DNA of 64,000 bases from MWEI01 sp964600235 (GCA_964600235.1 CAZRIV010000003.1:1-64000); one strand, 5' to 3'. Shown: positions 35,593-44,947, numbered from the stretch's first letter. Numbers and translations: made by a program. Notes: a model not told the origin generated them from the letters alone.

Positions 35593-35970
35593 GTGATAAT
35601 AGGCATCGGCATTGATATTGTCGATATTTCGCGCATAGGCTCCCTCATAGAAAAGTATGGCAGACGGTTCACCGAGAGGGTCTTCTCCAGAGATGAAATC
35701 AATCATTGCATGGAGAGATATGATTATGCAGCATGTTTTGCCGGGAGGTTTGCCGTAAAGGAGGCGGCCATCAAGGCACTTTCTGCAGGAAGATCCTCGG
35801 GCATCGCATTGAAGGATATCTCCGTGGATATGACCGTCGGCGCTCCGCAGCTACAGCTGAAAGGCAAAGCCCATGACCTCCTGGTTAAATCGGGGATGAC
35901 AAAGCACCATATAAGCATATCCCACGACAAGGGCTGTGCCGTGGCGGTTGTTATTCTGGAGAGCATATGA
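35593..35970 (+). CDS. acpS: Holo-[acyl-carrier-protein] synthase
   Basis: AcpS moves phosphopantetheine from CoA to acyl carrier protein. The 125-residue protein has the two magnesium-binding residues of the family, D8 in GIGIDIVD and E57 in RFAVKEAAIKAL, and the C-terminal HISISHDKGCAVAVV. The GTG start at 35593 abuts the folP stop. The gene ends in an ATGA overlap with tsaE. Confidence 0.95.
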   Translation: MIIGIGIDIVDISRIGSLIEKYGRRFTERVFSRDEINHCMERYDYAACFAGRFAVKEAAIKALSAGRSSGIALKDISVDMTVGAPQLQLKGKAHDLLVKSGMTKHHISISHDKGCAVAVVILESI

Positions 35971-36419
35971 TGTTTGAGTTCACATCCAACTCACCGGAGA
36001 GAACGGTTTCTTTCGGACGATCCATAGGTTCCCGCCTCCTGGGGGGAGAAATTATACTGCTGAATGGAGATTTGGGTGCGGGAAAGACCCTTCTCACCAA
36101 GGGCATTGTAAAAGGCATGGACCCTGATGCCCTGACAACCGTGGTCAGCCCGAGCTTTACCCTGGTGAACCTGTACAACGCAAGGCTTGACATAATCCAT
36201 GTAGATCTCTATAGGCTAGACTCTGAAGAGATCGGGAATCTGGGCCTTGAAGATTACATGGACATGGAGCATGTCATTATTGTCGAATGGGCTGAGAGGG
36301 CTTGCGGCTTTTTTACGGGAACAATCGTGAATATCACCATCGACCATGCCGGGGACTGCAGAAGAAAGATAACCATTTCCTCTGAATTGCCATGGATTAA
36401 AGATCTCGGGGACCGGTGA
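35967..36419 (+). CDS. tsaE: tRNA t6A synthesis ATPase TsaE
   Basis: TsaE is the P-loop ATPase that drives the TsaB-TsaD complex making threonylcarbamoyl-adenosine in tRNA. The 150-residue protein has Walker A GDLGAGKT (34-41), the SPSFTLVN switch, HVDLYRL and the VEWAERA motif. Overlap with acpS is four bases (ATGA). It lies in the same window as mtaB, which uses t6A as substrate, though the genes are far apart. Confidence 0.94.
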   Translation: MMFEFTSNSPERTVSFGRSIGSRLLGGEIILLNGDLGAGKTLLTKGIVKGMDPDALTTVVSPSFTLVNLYNARLDIIHVDLYRLDSEEIGNLGLEDYMDMEHVIIVEWAERACGFFTGTIVNITIDHAGDCRRKITISSELPWIKDLGDR

Positions 36420-36502
36420 GGTTTTTGCCTGTTATGGAGAAGAGCCAAGAGGGCGTGCCTTCTAAAAGAATATTATCAACTATTCCAGAGGGGTGATCCA
36501 AT

Positions 36503-37735
36503 ATGGGGATAATCGTACAGAAGTATGGAGGCACTTCAGTTGGATCACTGGAAAAGATAAAGTTCGTTGCCGGCAAGGTAGCCAAGAGGTATCGTGAAGG
36601 CAACGATATCGCGGTGGTTCTTTCGGCCATGTCCGGAGAGACGGACAAGCTCATACGGCTCGCAAAGGAGATCTCTTCCTCTCCCGACCCCAGGGAAATG
36701 GATGTCATCGTCTCCACGGGTGAACAGGTGACTATCGGCCTGCTTGCCATGGCACTGAAGGACATGGGCATCCCTGCCCGCTCGCTGCTCGGATTTCAGA
36801 TAGGGATCAAGACCGATGACGAGTTCATGAAGGCGCGTATCCTCGACATAGATAAAGAGGCGCTGCAGAAGGTCTTTGCCGAAAAAGAGGTGGCGGTCGT
36901 AGCCGGTTTCCAGGGAATTACCGCCACCCGGGATATCACCACTCTCGGCCGGGGAGGATCCGACACATCGGCCGTTGCGCTTGCGGCAGTGCTGGGTGCG
37001 GAGCTTTGTGAGATCTACACTGATGTAGACGGGGTTTATACCTGCGATCCCAACATCTGCGAGAAGGCCAGGCGGCTCGACAGGATATCCTATGATGAGA
37101 TGCTCGAGATGGCCTCTCTCGGGGCCAAGGTCCTCCAGACCCGATCCGTGGAGTTTGCGAAAAAACACAATGTTCCCATTCTGGTGAAGAGCACCTTCTC
37201 TGATGAAGGAGGGACGCTCACAACGCAGGAGGATACTGAAATGGAAAAGGAAGTTGTATCGGGAATTACCTATGACAAGAATGAGGCCAAGATCACCATC
37301 CTCGGCGTCCAGGACAAACCAGGTGTGGCTGCAAAGATATTCTCACCCCTGGCTGAAAAAAACATTAACGTGGATATGATCATTCAGAACGTATCCGCGG
37401 ACGGAAAACTGGCGGATATGAGCTTTACGGTCACCAAGACCGACTTCGAGAAGGCACTCGGCATTGTCAGGCAGCTTTCAGGAGAGATAGGGGCCCGTGA
37501 TGTGGCGGGCGACCCAACCATCGCGAAAATCTCCATTGTAGGGGTGGGCATGAGATCCCACGCAGGCGTCGCTTCTAAAATGTTCCAGACACTGTCCGAT
37601 GTCGGGATCAATATCCAGATGATTTCGACCTCGGAGATCAAGGTCTCCTGTGTTATTGATGAAAAATTCATCGAGCTCGGCGTACGAGTGCTTCATGAGG
37701 CATTCGAGCTTGATAAGCCAAGGAGTTCTGATTGA
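36503..37735 (+). CDS. lysC: Aspartate kinase
   Basis: Catalyses the first step of lysine, threonine and methionine synthesis. The 410-residue protein opens with VQKYGGTSVGS (nucleotide site), has VAGFQGIT and TLGRGGSDTSAVALAA in the kinase domain (1-245), and two ACT domains (about 265-335 and 345-405) for feedback control, as in the LysC beta/alpha type. GAGGGG precedes the ATG. I see no lysine riboswitch in the 83-base gap before it. Its stop overlaps the TTG start of cimA (TTGA). Confidence 0.95.
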   Translation: MGIIVQKYGGTSVGSLEKIKFVAGKVAKRYREGNDIAVVLSAMSGETDKLIRLAKEISSSPDPREMDVIVSTGEQVTIGLLAMALKDMGIPARSLLGFQIGIKTDDEFMKARILDIDKEALQKVFAEKEVAVVAGFQGITATRDITTLGRGGSDTSAVALAAVLGAELCEIYTDVDGVYTCDPNICEKARRLDRISYDEMLEMASLGAKVLQTRSVEFAKKHNVPILVKSTFSDEGGTLTTQEDTEMEKEVVSGITYDKNEAKITILGVQDKPGVAAKIFSPLAEKNINVDMIIQNVSADGKLADMSFTVTKTDFEKALGIVRQLSGEIGARDVAGDPTIAKISIVGVGMRSHAGVASKMFQTLSDVGINIQMISTSEIKVSCVIDEKFIELGVRVLHEAFELDKPRSSD

Positions 37736-39333
37736 GCAAGGTAGAGATATACGATACGACCCTGCGTGACGGCGCCCAGTCAGAGGACATAAGCCTTTCC
37801 CTGGACGATAAGTGCGCCATCATCATAAAACTCGATCAGCTTGGGCTGGACTACGTCGAGGCTGGCTGGCCCGGGGCAAATCCCAAGGACGATCGTCTTT
37901 TCAGCAGGATAAAGTCACTCCCCATATCCTATTCCAGGGTTATGGCCTTCGGCAGCACATGCAAACCCGACAAACAGCCGGAAAACGACAGGATGATAAA
38001 ACACCTTGTCAGCGCCAAATCCTTTGGCGTGACCATCTTCGGAAAGACATGGGATACACATGTCAAAGGAGAAGGAGGGCTCGGGTGTACTCTGGATGAA
38101 AACCTGCGCATGATCCGCGACTCGGTTGCCTATCTGAAAGGCTTCTTCCAGATGGTCTTCTTCGATGCCGAGCACTTTTTCGACGGCCTGAGGGCAAACA
38201 GGGAGTACGCCCTTTCATCGCTGAGAGCTGCCGCTGCAGGCGGTGCCGACAGGATCATCCTCTGCGATACCAATGGTGGTGCCCTTCCTTCGGATATTAT
38301 GGGTGTCATCGGTTTCTTAAAGGGCGTAATCAACACCCCCCTTGGTATCCACTGCCACAACGACAGCGATCTGGCGGTCGCCAATACCGTCTGCGCCGTC
38401 CAGGCAGGTGTCGACCATATCCATGGCACCATCAACGGCATCGGGGAACGGTGCGGGAACGCCAACATCTGCTCCATCATCCCCAACCTGAGCATAAAAC
38501 TCGGGTACGAGACCATCCCTCCTGACAAGATGAGGATGCTCAGCGAGTTATCCAGGTTCTTCGATGACATCGCCAATCTGTCCCACAACAAACACCAGCC
38601 CTATGTAGGGGAGTCGGCCTTTGCACATAAAGGCGGCATCCACGTGAGTGCCGTGATCAATGACCCTGCAACCTATGAGCACATCTCCCCCGATCTCATT
38701 GGGAATCACCGTAAGGTCCTTGTCTCGGAGCAATCGGGCAAGAGCAACATCCTGTACAAGGCGCGCGAGTTGAACATAGACCTGTCCAAGGACGATACGG
38801 CTGCCAACGAAATCGTAAGGATCATAAAGGATCTCGAGGATTGCGGTTTTCAGTTCGAAGGTGCTGATGCTTCATTGGAACTCCTTATGAAGAAGTCCCT
38901 GGGAGAACATATGCGCTCCTTCAGCCTGAAAGGATTCAGGGTGAACACCGAGCGCAGGAGTGATGATGCCGACCCCATGTCCGAAGCCACTATCATGATC
39001 GAGGTGGATGGCAATACCGAACATACGGCGGCTCTCGGCAACGGCCCGGTCAACGCCCTTGATAAGGCCCTCAGGAAGGCCTTGATGAAATTTTACCCAG
39101 GGATCCAGGAGGTGGCGCTCCTGGATTATAAGGTCAGGGTGATCTCGTCCAGATCAGGGACAGAGTCTGTTGTAAGGGTTCTCATCGAATCGGGTGACAA
39201 AAAAGATCACTGGTATACCGTAGGTGTATCGAGCAACATCCTGGAAGCATCATGGATGGCCCTTGTAGACAGCATGGACTATAAACTGTACAAGGACTCA
39301 AAGAAGGGTGGTGTCCCCAAGCAAAAACGTTAA
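37732..39333 (+). CDS. cimA: (R)-citramalate synthase CimA
   Basis: CimA condenses pyruvate and acetyl-CoA to citramalate, the threonine-independent entry to isoleucine. The 533-residue protein has the DRE-TIM barrel motif DTTLRDGAQSED (8-19), GIHCHNDSDLAVAN with metal ligands, and a C-terminal LeuA-type allosteric domain (about 400-530). Length and the LDQLGLDYVEAGWPGANPKD stretch separate it from LeuA and homocitrate synthase. TTG at 37732 overlaps the lysC stop. Linkage with lysC is common in related bacteria. Confidence 0.93.
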   Translation: MSKVEIYDTTLRDGAQSEDISLSLDDKCAIIIKLDQLGLDYVEAGWPGANPKDDRLFSRIKSLPISYSRVMAFGSTCKPDKQPENDRMIKHLVSAKSFGVTIFGKTWDTHVKGEGGLGCTLDENLRMIRDSVAYLKGFFQMVFFDAEHFFDGLRANREYALSSLRAAAAGGADRIILCDTNGGALPSDIMGVIGFLKGVINTPLGIHCHNDSDLAVANTVCAVQAGVDHIHGTINGIGERCGNANICSIIPNLSIKLGYETIPPDKMRMLSELSRFFDDIANLSHNKHQPYVGESAFAHKGGIHVSAVINDPATYEHISPDLIGNHRKVLVSEQSGKSNILYKARELNIDLSKDDTAANEIVRIIKDLEDCGFQFEGADASLELLMKKSLGEHMRSFSLKGFRVNTERRSDDADPMSEATIMIEVDGNTEHTAALGNGPVNALDKALRKALMKFYPGIQEVALLDYKVRVISSRSGTESVVRVLIESGDKKDHWYTVGVSSNILEASWMALVDSMDYKLYKDSKKGGVPKQKR

Positions 39334-39380
39334 GCGTTCTCTTTGAGCTTCCGATAAGGAGTATTAGAGAGGAAGCAGCA

Positions 39381-39677
39381 ATGAAAAGAGAGGCCGCCAT
39401 GTATAGGGACAGCAGGAAATTCGAATTCCAGGGTATAAAGAAATGGTTGAAACAGGGAGAGTATATAATCTCCACCATATCTGATGACGGTACCATCTGG
39501 ACCTATACAAGCAAGGCCCTGCCCATCTTCGATTTCGGAAATACGAAGATATTCCAGGCCCAGGAATCCGGGGTAGCGGAAGTAAGTGGAGTAGAGAAAG
39601 GCGATGAGTTCTACTTCTCCATCCAGGGCATCAGGGTATCCAAGATATACGATTATGCCTACTCCGAAGACATGTAA
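39381..39677 (+). CDS. Unknown 98-residue protein
   Basis: A short charged protein with alternating strands, including FEFQGIKKWLKQGEYIIST and FSIQGIRVSKIYDYAY; no known domain recognised and no signal peptide. GAGAGGAAG precedes the ATG at 39381, and it follows cimA by 47 bases on the same strand, so it is probably co-transcribed. It is followed by a convergent small membrane-protein gene. Confidence 0.6.
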   Translation: MKREAAMYRDSRKFEFQGIKKWLKQGEYIISTISDDGTIWTYTSKALPIFDFGNTKIFQAQESGVAEVSGVEKGDEFYFSIQGIRVSKIYDYAYSEDM

Positions 39678-39712
39678 CGCTTGTGAACTCGTAATCGACT
39701 ATTTCCCGCCAC

Positions 39713-39934
39713 TTAGTGAAATAACACTCCCCCAAGAAGCGATGCCAGCGTCAGAATCATAACCACAAGTATTACCTTTGAACGGGCATGGTCCTTCCTT
39801 ACCATAAGCCATTCCACAATACAAAAACCAAGGATGACCGCACTGACGATCGCCCATGAAACCGGTTCCAGCCGCGAGGTATATGAATAGCTCATAAAAA
39901 TGGCAATTGGAATATAGAGGATCGCCCAGATCAT
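39713..39934 (-). CDS. Small membrane protein, unknown
   Basis: A 73-residue protein with two or three hydrophobic helices (about 2-18, 25-45, 52-71) and little else to identify it. The ribosome site is weak, and a slightly longer overlapping frame exists in another phase, so the call rests mainly on the hydrophobic pattern and the lack of a competing gene. Function unknown. Confidence 0.45.
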   Translation of the reverse strand: MIWAILYIPIAIFMSYSYTSRLEPVSWAIVSAVILGFCIVEWLMVRKDHARSKVILVVMILTLASLLGGVLFH

Positions 39935-40106
39935 AGCGTTTGTCTATACCATAACAACTGTCCCACGGAAAACACTTCAATCACTGATTTGGAATGAAGT
40001 ACTCTGAAAATTACGCAGGCGTCCCATACAAAGGCTTTCATGCAGCCAGGACAGCTTTTTTATCCTTGATATTTTTCTACAACCATGACATAGGGGGGTT
40101 CGAACT

Positions 40107-40179
40107 GAGCCAGTAGCTCAGTTGGTAGAGCATCGGACTTTTAATCCGGTGGTCGAGGGTTCGAGTCCCTCCTGGCTCA
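40107..40179 (+). tRNA. tRNA-Lys (anticodon TTT)
   Basis: Full cloverleaf: acceptor GAGCCAG/CTGGCTC, D-arm AGCTCAGTTGGTAGAGC, anticodon loop CTTTTAA with TTT at 40140-40142, T-arm GAGGGTTCGAGTCCCTC. The 3' CCA is not encoded; the discriminator A is followed by TAA, so CCA must be added by the nucleotidyltransferase. tRNA-Glu follows seven bases later. Confidence 0.96.
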
Positions 40180-40186
40180 TAAGTAT

Positions 40187-40264
40187 GTCCCCATCGTCTA
40201 GCCAGGCCCAGGACACCGGCCTTTCACGCCGGCGACAGGGGTTCAAATCCCCTTGGGGACGCCA
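40187..40264 (+). tRNA. tRNA-Glu (anticodon TTC)
   Basis: Acceptor GTCCCCA/TGGGGAC, anticodon loop CTTTCAC with TTC at 40223-40225, T-arm AGGGGTTCAAATCCCCT. Here the 3' CCA is encoded (40262-40264), unlike in the upstream tRNA-Lys. A strong GC hairpin follows at once. Confidence 0.96.
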
Positions 40265-40267
40265 CAA

Positions 40268-40302
40268 AACCCCCCGGGGAAATACCGGCCCGGGGGGGGT
40301 TC
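40268..40302. terminator. GC-rich hairpin ending the tRNA pair
   Basis: A run AACCCCCCGGG (40268-40278) faces CCCGGGGGGGGTT (ending 40301), giving a very GC-rich stem between the tRNA pair (+) and the HD-GYP gene (-). T-runs are short, so termination strength is uncertain, but its place between convergent units fits a two-way terminator. Confidence 0.55.
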
Positions 40303-40319
40303 TTCATAAAGGCTTATGT

Positions 40320-41294
40320 TCAGGCTTTTGGGGTGATCGAATCCGGACTTCCGTCCTCACTCATTATTGATACAAAACAATCAACCAGTTTCGGATCGAG
40401 AACATTTCCCTTCATGGACAGAAGCATTTCCAGGGCCAGCTCCCTTGTATAAGCCATTCGGTAAGGCCGCTCAGTGGTCAATGCATCATAGACATCCGCC
40501 ACACTGACAATCCGCGCACCAAGGGATATCTCCTCACCTCGAAGACCTGAAGGGTAGCCCTTGCCGTCATAACGCTCGTGATGCGAGAGAATCACCGTCA
40601 CTATTGACCCGGTCAAATGCCCTTTTCGTGCCACATCCGCCCCCCATAGGGGGTGATTCCTGATCACATGGATCTCTGCCTCATCCAATGGCCCTTCATT
40701 ATGAAGGATATTCTCGGATACCCCTATTTTGCCGCAGTCATGCAACCAGCTCCCATAGCGTATGGAGGTCAATTCCTCCTCTGAAAGCCCGAGATGGGTC
40801 GCAATCCTGATGGCATATCCGGCTACCCTCTCGGAATGGCCCCTCGTATATGGGTCCTTGAGCTCAAGGACATGCACAAGGGAGCGCATCATGTTTTCAT
40901 CGCCCTTGAGGATGGACTTGATAAGGCGGTAACGCTCCAGGGCATCCTCGACAAGACCTACGAGCTGGGTGTTCTCCCAGGGTTTGACAATGAACCTGAA
41001 AACCTCCACCCTGTTAATGGCATCAAGGGCCGTCTCGAGATCTGCAAATCCCGTCATGAGGATCTTTACCGTGTCAGGGGAGAGCATCTTGACCCGGGAG
41101 AGGAGATCGATTCCCCTCATTCCGGGCATGTGGTTATCGGATACAAGCACCGCGATCTCATGACTCTTGATAATATCAAGGGCCTCATCTGCATTCCCTG
41201 CCGTGAGTATGGAAATGCCACGCTCAGCAAAGATCTGCTGCGCAATATCAAGAATATAATCCTCGTCATCGACAAACAGGATTTCTTCAGCCAT
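40320..41294 (-). CDS. Response regulator with HD-GYP domain (c-di-GMP phosphodiesterase)
   Basis: A 324-residue RpfG-type regulator: receiver domain (1-120) with D9/D10 and phospho-acceptor D53, then an HD-GYP domain with HDCGKIG (H185/D186), HHERYDGKGYPSGL (GYP at 246-248) and DVYDALTTERPYR. HD-GYP proteins hydrolyse cyclic di-GMP; the metal-binding residues are in place. It sits next to the pilBTC locus, transcribed away from it, so a link to pilus control is plausible but inferred. No kinase gene is adjacent. Confidence 0.92.
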   Translation of the reverse strand: MAEEILFVDDEDYILDIAQQIFAERGISILTAGNADEALDIIKSHEIAVLVSDNHMPGMRGIDLLSRVKMLSPDTVKILMTGFADLETALDAINRVEVFRFIVKPWENTQLVGLVEDALERYRLIKSILKGDENMMRSLVHVLELKDPYTRGHSERVAGYAIRIATHLGLSEEELTSIRYGSWLHDCGKIGVSENILHNEGPLDEAEIHVIRNHPLWGADVARKGHLTGSIVTVILSHHERYDGKGYPSGLRGEEISLGARIVSVADVYDALTTERPYRMAYTRELALEMLLSMKGNVLDPKLVDCFVSIMSEDGSPDSITPKA

Positions 41295-41448
41295 CTCTAC
41301 AGTCTCATCGACTTTCGTGTATAAAATTATAAATGCTATGATGGAATCTCATAGGGATTTCGGTCATTACGTACATACCGCGTCAAAGATACTAACGAAT
41401 CCGAACCATCAGTCTTTCACAAAAACAATATTTTATCAAGATGTGCCT

Positions 41449-41600
41449 CATCCCACTAACGCGTACCTGGACTTATGGATGGCATGGAACCAGGCGGCTT
41501 CTCGTATTTCAGTGCGCAATACGCCAAGCGAAGGAGTCGGCCGGACCCAAATTGTTCAGGAACCTTTATCGTGTGATAAACCCGCGATAAAGGGTGTATT
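41449..41600 (+). repeat. Decayed relative of the 20.8-kb palindrome element
   Basis: Bases 41449-41543 align with 20757-20851 at about 80 percent identity by eye, in the same orientation. Where the other copy has its 27-base hairpin, this one has only a nine-base stem (CCTTTATCG at 41563-41571 with its complement at 41585-41593). It fills the divergent gap between the HD-GYP gene and the hypothetical gene at 41645. No gene is supported in 41295-41644. Confidence 0.65.
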
Positions 41601-41644
41601 CCATACCTGTGGATATGTTCCCATCTTTGTGGTAAACAGACTTC

Positions 41645-41983
41645 ATGAATTCCATCGGTGATGTGGTAATAATCCATATCGACAACAAACCCTCGGTGTA
41701 TGCAAGGATAGAATCCATAGAGGCCGATGTCAAACCCAAATGGTTTCAGGTAAAGCTCCTCTTTCTAAGCATTCCCCCCCAGGAGGTTACGTGGATTCTG
41801 AAGAGGGAATACATTGAAGGATCGCCGTTTACCATGAAAGACATACCCATACAGATTCTCCCTCTTGGACCGCCAGGGTGCATAAAACCACAAAAGCCCG
41901 AAAAGAGCAGTGCCCAGGTTGCCGAGGTGATATCGATAAACCGTCTCAGAAGAAAAAGGATAAGCAGCAAGCCTGAAGATTAG
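41645..41983 (+). CDS. Conserved hypothetical protein upstream of pilB
   Basis: A 112-residue protein beginning IGDVVIIHIDNKPSVYARIESIEADVKPKW, a strand-rich N-terminal half that reads like a small barrel, with EVTWILKREYIEG in the middle and a basic C-terminus. I do not recognise the family. It precedes pilB by about 140 bases on the same strand. The start ATG at 41645 has no clear ribosome site. Confidence 0.6.
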   Translation: MNSIGDVVIIHIDNKPSVYARIESIEADVKPKWFQVKLLFLSIPPQEVTWILKREYIEGSPFTMKDIPIQILPLGPPGCIKPQKPEKSSAQVAEVISINRLRRKRISSKPED

Positions 41984-42076
41984 GTTTATTATCGTACTTA
42001 TAGCCTTGATCCGTGGTCTATAACGACAGAATTGAGCACCATCCGATTACACCATTGATCGCTGATTTTACCTAGT

Positions 42077-42104
42077 TAAAGTCAGACTCTTCAACTGCCG
42101 ATAG
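42077..42104 (+). promoter_or_regulatory. Candidate sigma-28 (FliA-type) promoter before pilB
   Basis: TAAA at 42077-42080, 16 bases, then GCCGATAG at 42097-42104, matching the TAAA-N15/16-GCCGATAA pattern. The start point would fall near 42111, beside the GGAAGGTGAG ribosome site of pilB. A second site of the same form lies before flgL. Confidence 0.45.
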
Positions 42105-42122
42105 TCAATAGGAAGGTGAGAT

Positions 42123-43829
42123 ATGGCAAATGAGCGAATTGGCGAGCAGTTAGTAAAAAATGCTCTCATCACAACCGAGCAACTCCTAGAGGCACAGAAG
42201 GCCCAGAAGGTCTCTGGCATCCGGCTGGGATCGCAGCTCGTAAAACTAGGACATATAAGTGAAGAGCAGCTCGTGGATTTCCTGGGCAAGCAATATCGGC
42301 TGCCTGCGGTCATTCTCAGAAACCTCAACCCTGATCCTGAGATCGTAAAACTCATCCCGATCAACGTTGTCCAGAAATATCATGCCATACCCTTCGACAG
42401 GAACGGATCCACCCTGAAGGTGGCCATGACGGACCCCACGAACATCTTTGCTGTCGATGATCTCAAGTTTCTCACAGGGTATTCCATTGAGGTTTTTGTA
42501 ACGTCAGAGGAATCTCTGAAATGGGCTATTGACCATTTCTATGATCAGAGCGCATCCCTGGATGATGCCCTGAGCAGCATGGAGGAATACGGAGGATCCG
42601 TAGAGATAGCATCCGAAGGTGATGACCTGGCGGTCGGTGATCTTGAAAGGGAAGCCGATCAGGCGCCTGTTATCAAATTAGTGAACCTGACCCTTGTAGA
42701 CGCGATTAAGAAGGGCGCAAGCGACATCCATATCGAACCTTACGAAAAGTTCCTCAGGATACGATTCAGGCTCGACGGTATGCTGCACGAGGCCATGAAG
42801 CCGCCCGTCCGCATGAAAAATGCCCTGGTCTCCAGATTGAAGATCATGGCCAAACTGGATATCGCCGAAAGAAGGCTGCCCCAGGACGGCCGAATAAAAC
42901 TCAAGATTCAAGGCGGCAAGGAAGTTGAATTCCGAGTCTCGGTACTGCCAACCCTTTTCGGCGAAAAGGTTGTCTTGAGAATCCTGGACAAATCCAACCT
43001 CCAGCTGGACATGACCAAGCTCGGATTTGAAGAGCAGGCCCTTGTGCGATTCAAGGAAGCCATCTACAAGCCATGGGGAATGGTACTCGTCACAGGCCCT
43101 ACCGGATCGGGTAAAACGACAACGCTCTATTCGGCCCTGTCCGAGCTCAACAAGATTGACAGTAACATATCCACTGCCGAAGACCCTGTGGAATTCAACC
43201 TCCCGGGGGTCAATCAGGTCCAGATGCATGAGGAGATAGGCCTGACCTTCGCTACTGCATTGAGGTCATTCCTCAGGCAGGACCCCGACATCATACTCGT
43301 GGGCGAGATAAGGGATTTCGAAACCGCAGAAATAGGAATCAAGGCTGCCTTGACAGGGCATCTTGTGCTCTCAACACTCCATACCAATGACGCACCTTCC
43401 ACCATAAACAGACTTCTCAATATGGGAATAGAACCTTTCCTGGTGGCATCATCCGTCAACCTCATCGTTGCCCAGAGGCTTGCAAGAAAAATCTGCCCCC
43501 AGTGCAAGGCGCGGGACGAAGAAACATCCCATGAAACGCTGGTCCAGATGGGCATGGACCCTGATGCTGCAAGAAATGTCGAGTGTATGATTGGAAAGGG
43601 CTGCCATGCATGCGGGAATACCGGGTATAAGGGTCGGATAGCGCTCTATGAGGTAATGCCGGTCGCAGAGTCGATCCGGGAGCTTATCCTCATGGGAGCG
43701 TCAGCATCCGAAATCAAAAACCAGGCTATCAGTCAGGGCATGAAAACCCTGAGGCAAAGCGGGCTGAGCAAGGTTGCTGACGGAACCATCTCGGTTGCAG
43801 AAATCTTAAGAACTACAATGGCCGACTAA
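42123..43829 (+). CDS. pilB: Type IV pilus extension ATPase PilB
   Basis: A 568-residue GspE/PilB-family ATPase. Residues 5-28 and 34-57 are two 24-residue MshEN motifs with the standard five-residue spacer (KVSGI), a known c-di-GMP-binding arrangement; the first has A in place of one glycine. Walker A GPTGSGKT is at 325-332, followed by the Asp and His boxes (AEDPVEF, LSTLHTND) and a C-terminal tetracysteine zinc site (CPQC and CHAC). PilB powers pilin polymerisation; pilT and pilC follow. Start ATG at 42123 after GGAAGG. Confidence 0.94.
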   Translation: MANERIGEQLVKNALITTEQLLEAQKAQKVSGIRLGSQLVKLGHISEEQLVDFLGKQYRLPAVILRNLNPDPEIVKLIPINVVQKYHAIPFDRNGSTLKVAMTDPTNIFAVDDLKFLTGYSIEVFVTSEESLKWAIDHFYDQSASLDDALSSMEEYGGSVEIASEGDDLAVGDLEREADQAPVIKLVNLTLVDAIKKGASDIHIEPYEKFLRIRFRLDGMLHEAMKPPVRMKNALVSRLKIMAKLDIAERRLPQDGRIKLKIQGGKEVEFRVSVLPTLFGEKVVLRILDKSNLQLDMTKLGFEEQALVRFKEAIYKPWGMVLVTGPTGSGKTTTLYSALSELNKIDSNISTAEDPVEFNLPGVNQVQMHEEIGLTFATALRSFLRQDPDIILVGEIRDFETAEIGIKAALTGHLVLSTLHTNDAPSTINRLLNMGIEPFLVASSVNLIVAQRLARKICPQCKARDEETSHETLVQMGMDPDAARNVECMIGKGCHACGNTGYKGRIALYEVMPVAESIRELILMGASASEIKNQAISQGMKTLRQSGLSKVADGTISVAEILRTTMAD

Positions 43830-43843
43830 TTAGGAGGTATTCC

Positions 43844-44947
43844 TTGGAACATTCGATATATGACCTACTCAAATCCATGGTTGAAAAGGGCGCGTCCGAC
43901 TTGCATATCACTACGGGATCTCCGCCTCAGATCCGTGTCAGGGGGCAGCTCTATCCGCTCGATGTGCCCATGATGGATCCCAAGTCAACCCGCGAGCTCA
44001 TCTATTCCATCCTCACCGAGGCACAGAAGCACAAATTCGAAGAAGAACAGGAACTCGACCTCTCTTTCGGCATCAAAGGCGTGGCACGGTTCAGGGCCAA
44101 CATCTTCATTCAGAGAGGCGCCCTGGCCGGGGTATTCAGGATGATCCCCTATGAGATCGTGGCACTCGATGCGCTTGGCCTGCCTCCGGTGGTCACGAAA
44201 TTCTCTTCGCTCCCCAGAGGCCTGATCCTTGTGACCGGTCCGACCGGATGCGGCAAATCAACGACCTTGGCCGCATTCCTGGACAAGATCAATACCGAGC
44301 GTCATGACCACATCGTGACCATTGAAGACCCTATAGAATTCGTTCACAAGCACAAGGGCTGCCTGGTGAACCAGCGTGAAATCGGCGCAGATACCAAGAG
44401 CTTTGTCACTGCCCTTAAATACATCCTCAGGCAGGACCCGGATGTGGTTTTCATCGGCGAGATGAGAGACCTTGAGACGATGCAGGCGGCACTCACCATA
44501 TCAGAGACCGGCCACCTTGTGTTCGCCACCTTGCACACCAATTCGGCGGTTCAGACGGTCAACCGCGTAGTGGATGCATTCCCAGCACATCAGCAGTCAC
44601 AGATAAGGGCCCAGATGGCGTTTGTTCTGGAGGCGGTCATAGCCCAGCAGCTCATCCCCAGGCTGGACGGCAAGGGGAGGGTATTGAGCTCCGAGGTGAT
44701 GATATCCACTCCTGCCATACGGAACCTCATACGGGAAGACAAGATTCACCAGATCTATTCCCAGATGCAGGTGGGGCAGACAAAGCACGGGATGCAGACC
44801 ATGAATCAGTCCTTGCTGAACCTCTATATGCGGAAATACATCTCGTTGGACGATGCACTGGGTAGGTCCATGGACCCTGAGGAGCTCAGACAGATGATGG
44901 CGTCCCCTGCACAACACAGAAACGTGTCAGGGACAGAGAGGAGATAA
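43844..44947 (+). CDS. pilT: Type IV pilus retraction ATPase PilT
   Basis: A 367-residue PilT. Walker A GPTGCGKS at 132-139, Asp box TIEDPIEFVH, Walker B VVFIGEMRDLETM, His box FATLHTNSA, and the AIRNLIRE motif near 285 that is needed for retraction. It lacks the MshEN domain and zinc site of PilB, as expected. TTG at 43844 is used because GGAGG lies seven bases before it and the protein then begins MEHSIYDLLKSMVEKGASDLH-like, as in the family. pilC begins three bases after the stop. Confidence 0.94.
   Translation: MEHSIYDLLKSMVEKGASDLHITTGSPPQIRVRGQLYPLDVPMMDPKSTRELIYSILTEAQKHKFEEEQELDLSFGIKGVARFRANIFIQRGALAGVFRMIPYEIVALDALGLPPVVTKFSSLPRGLILVTGPTGCGKSTTLAAFLDKINTERHDHIVTIEDPIEFVHKHKGCLVNQREIGADTKSFVTALKYILRQDPDVVFIGEMRDLETMQAALTISETGHLVFATLHTNSAVQTVNRVVDAFPAHQQSQIRAQMAFVLEAVIAQQLIPRLDGKGRVLSSEVMISTPAIRNLIREDKIHQIYSQMQVGQTKHGMQTMNQSLLNLYMRKYISLDDALGRSMDPEELRQMMASPAQHRNVSGTERR

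Noticed and set aside
36420..36502. Lysine riboswitch before lysC
   Set aside because: The gap is only 83 bases, too short for the known lysine riboswitch, and lacks its helices.
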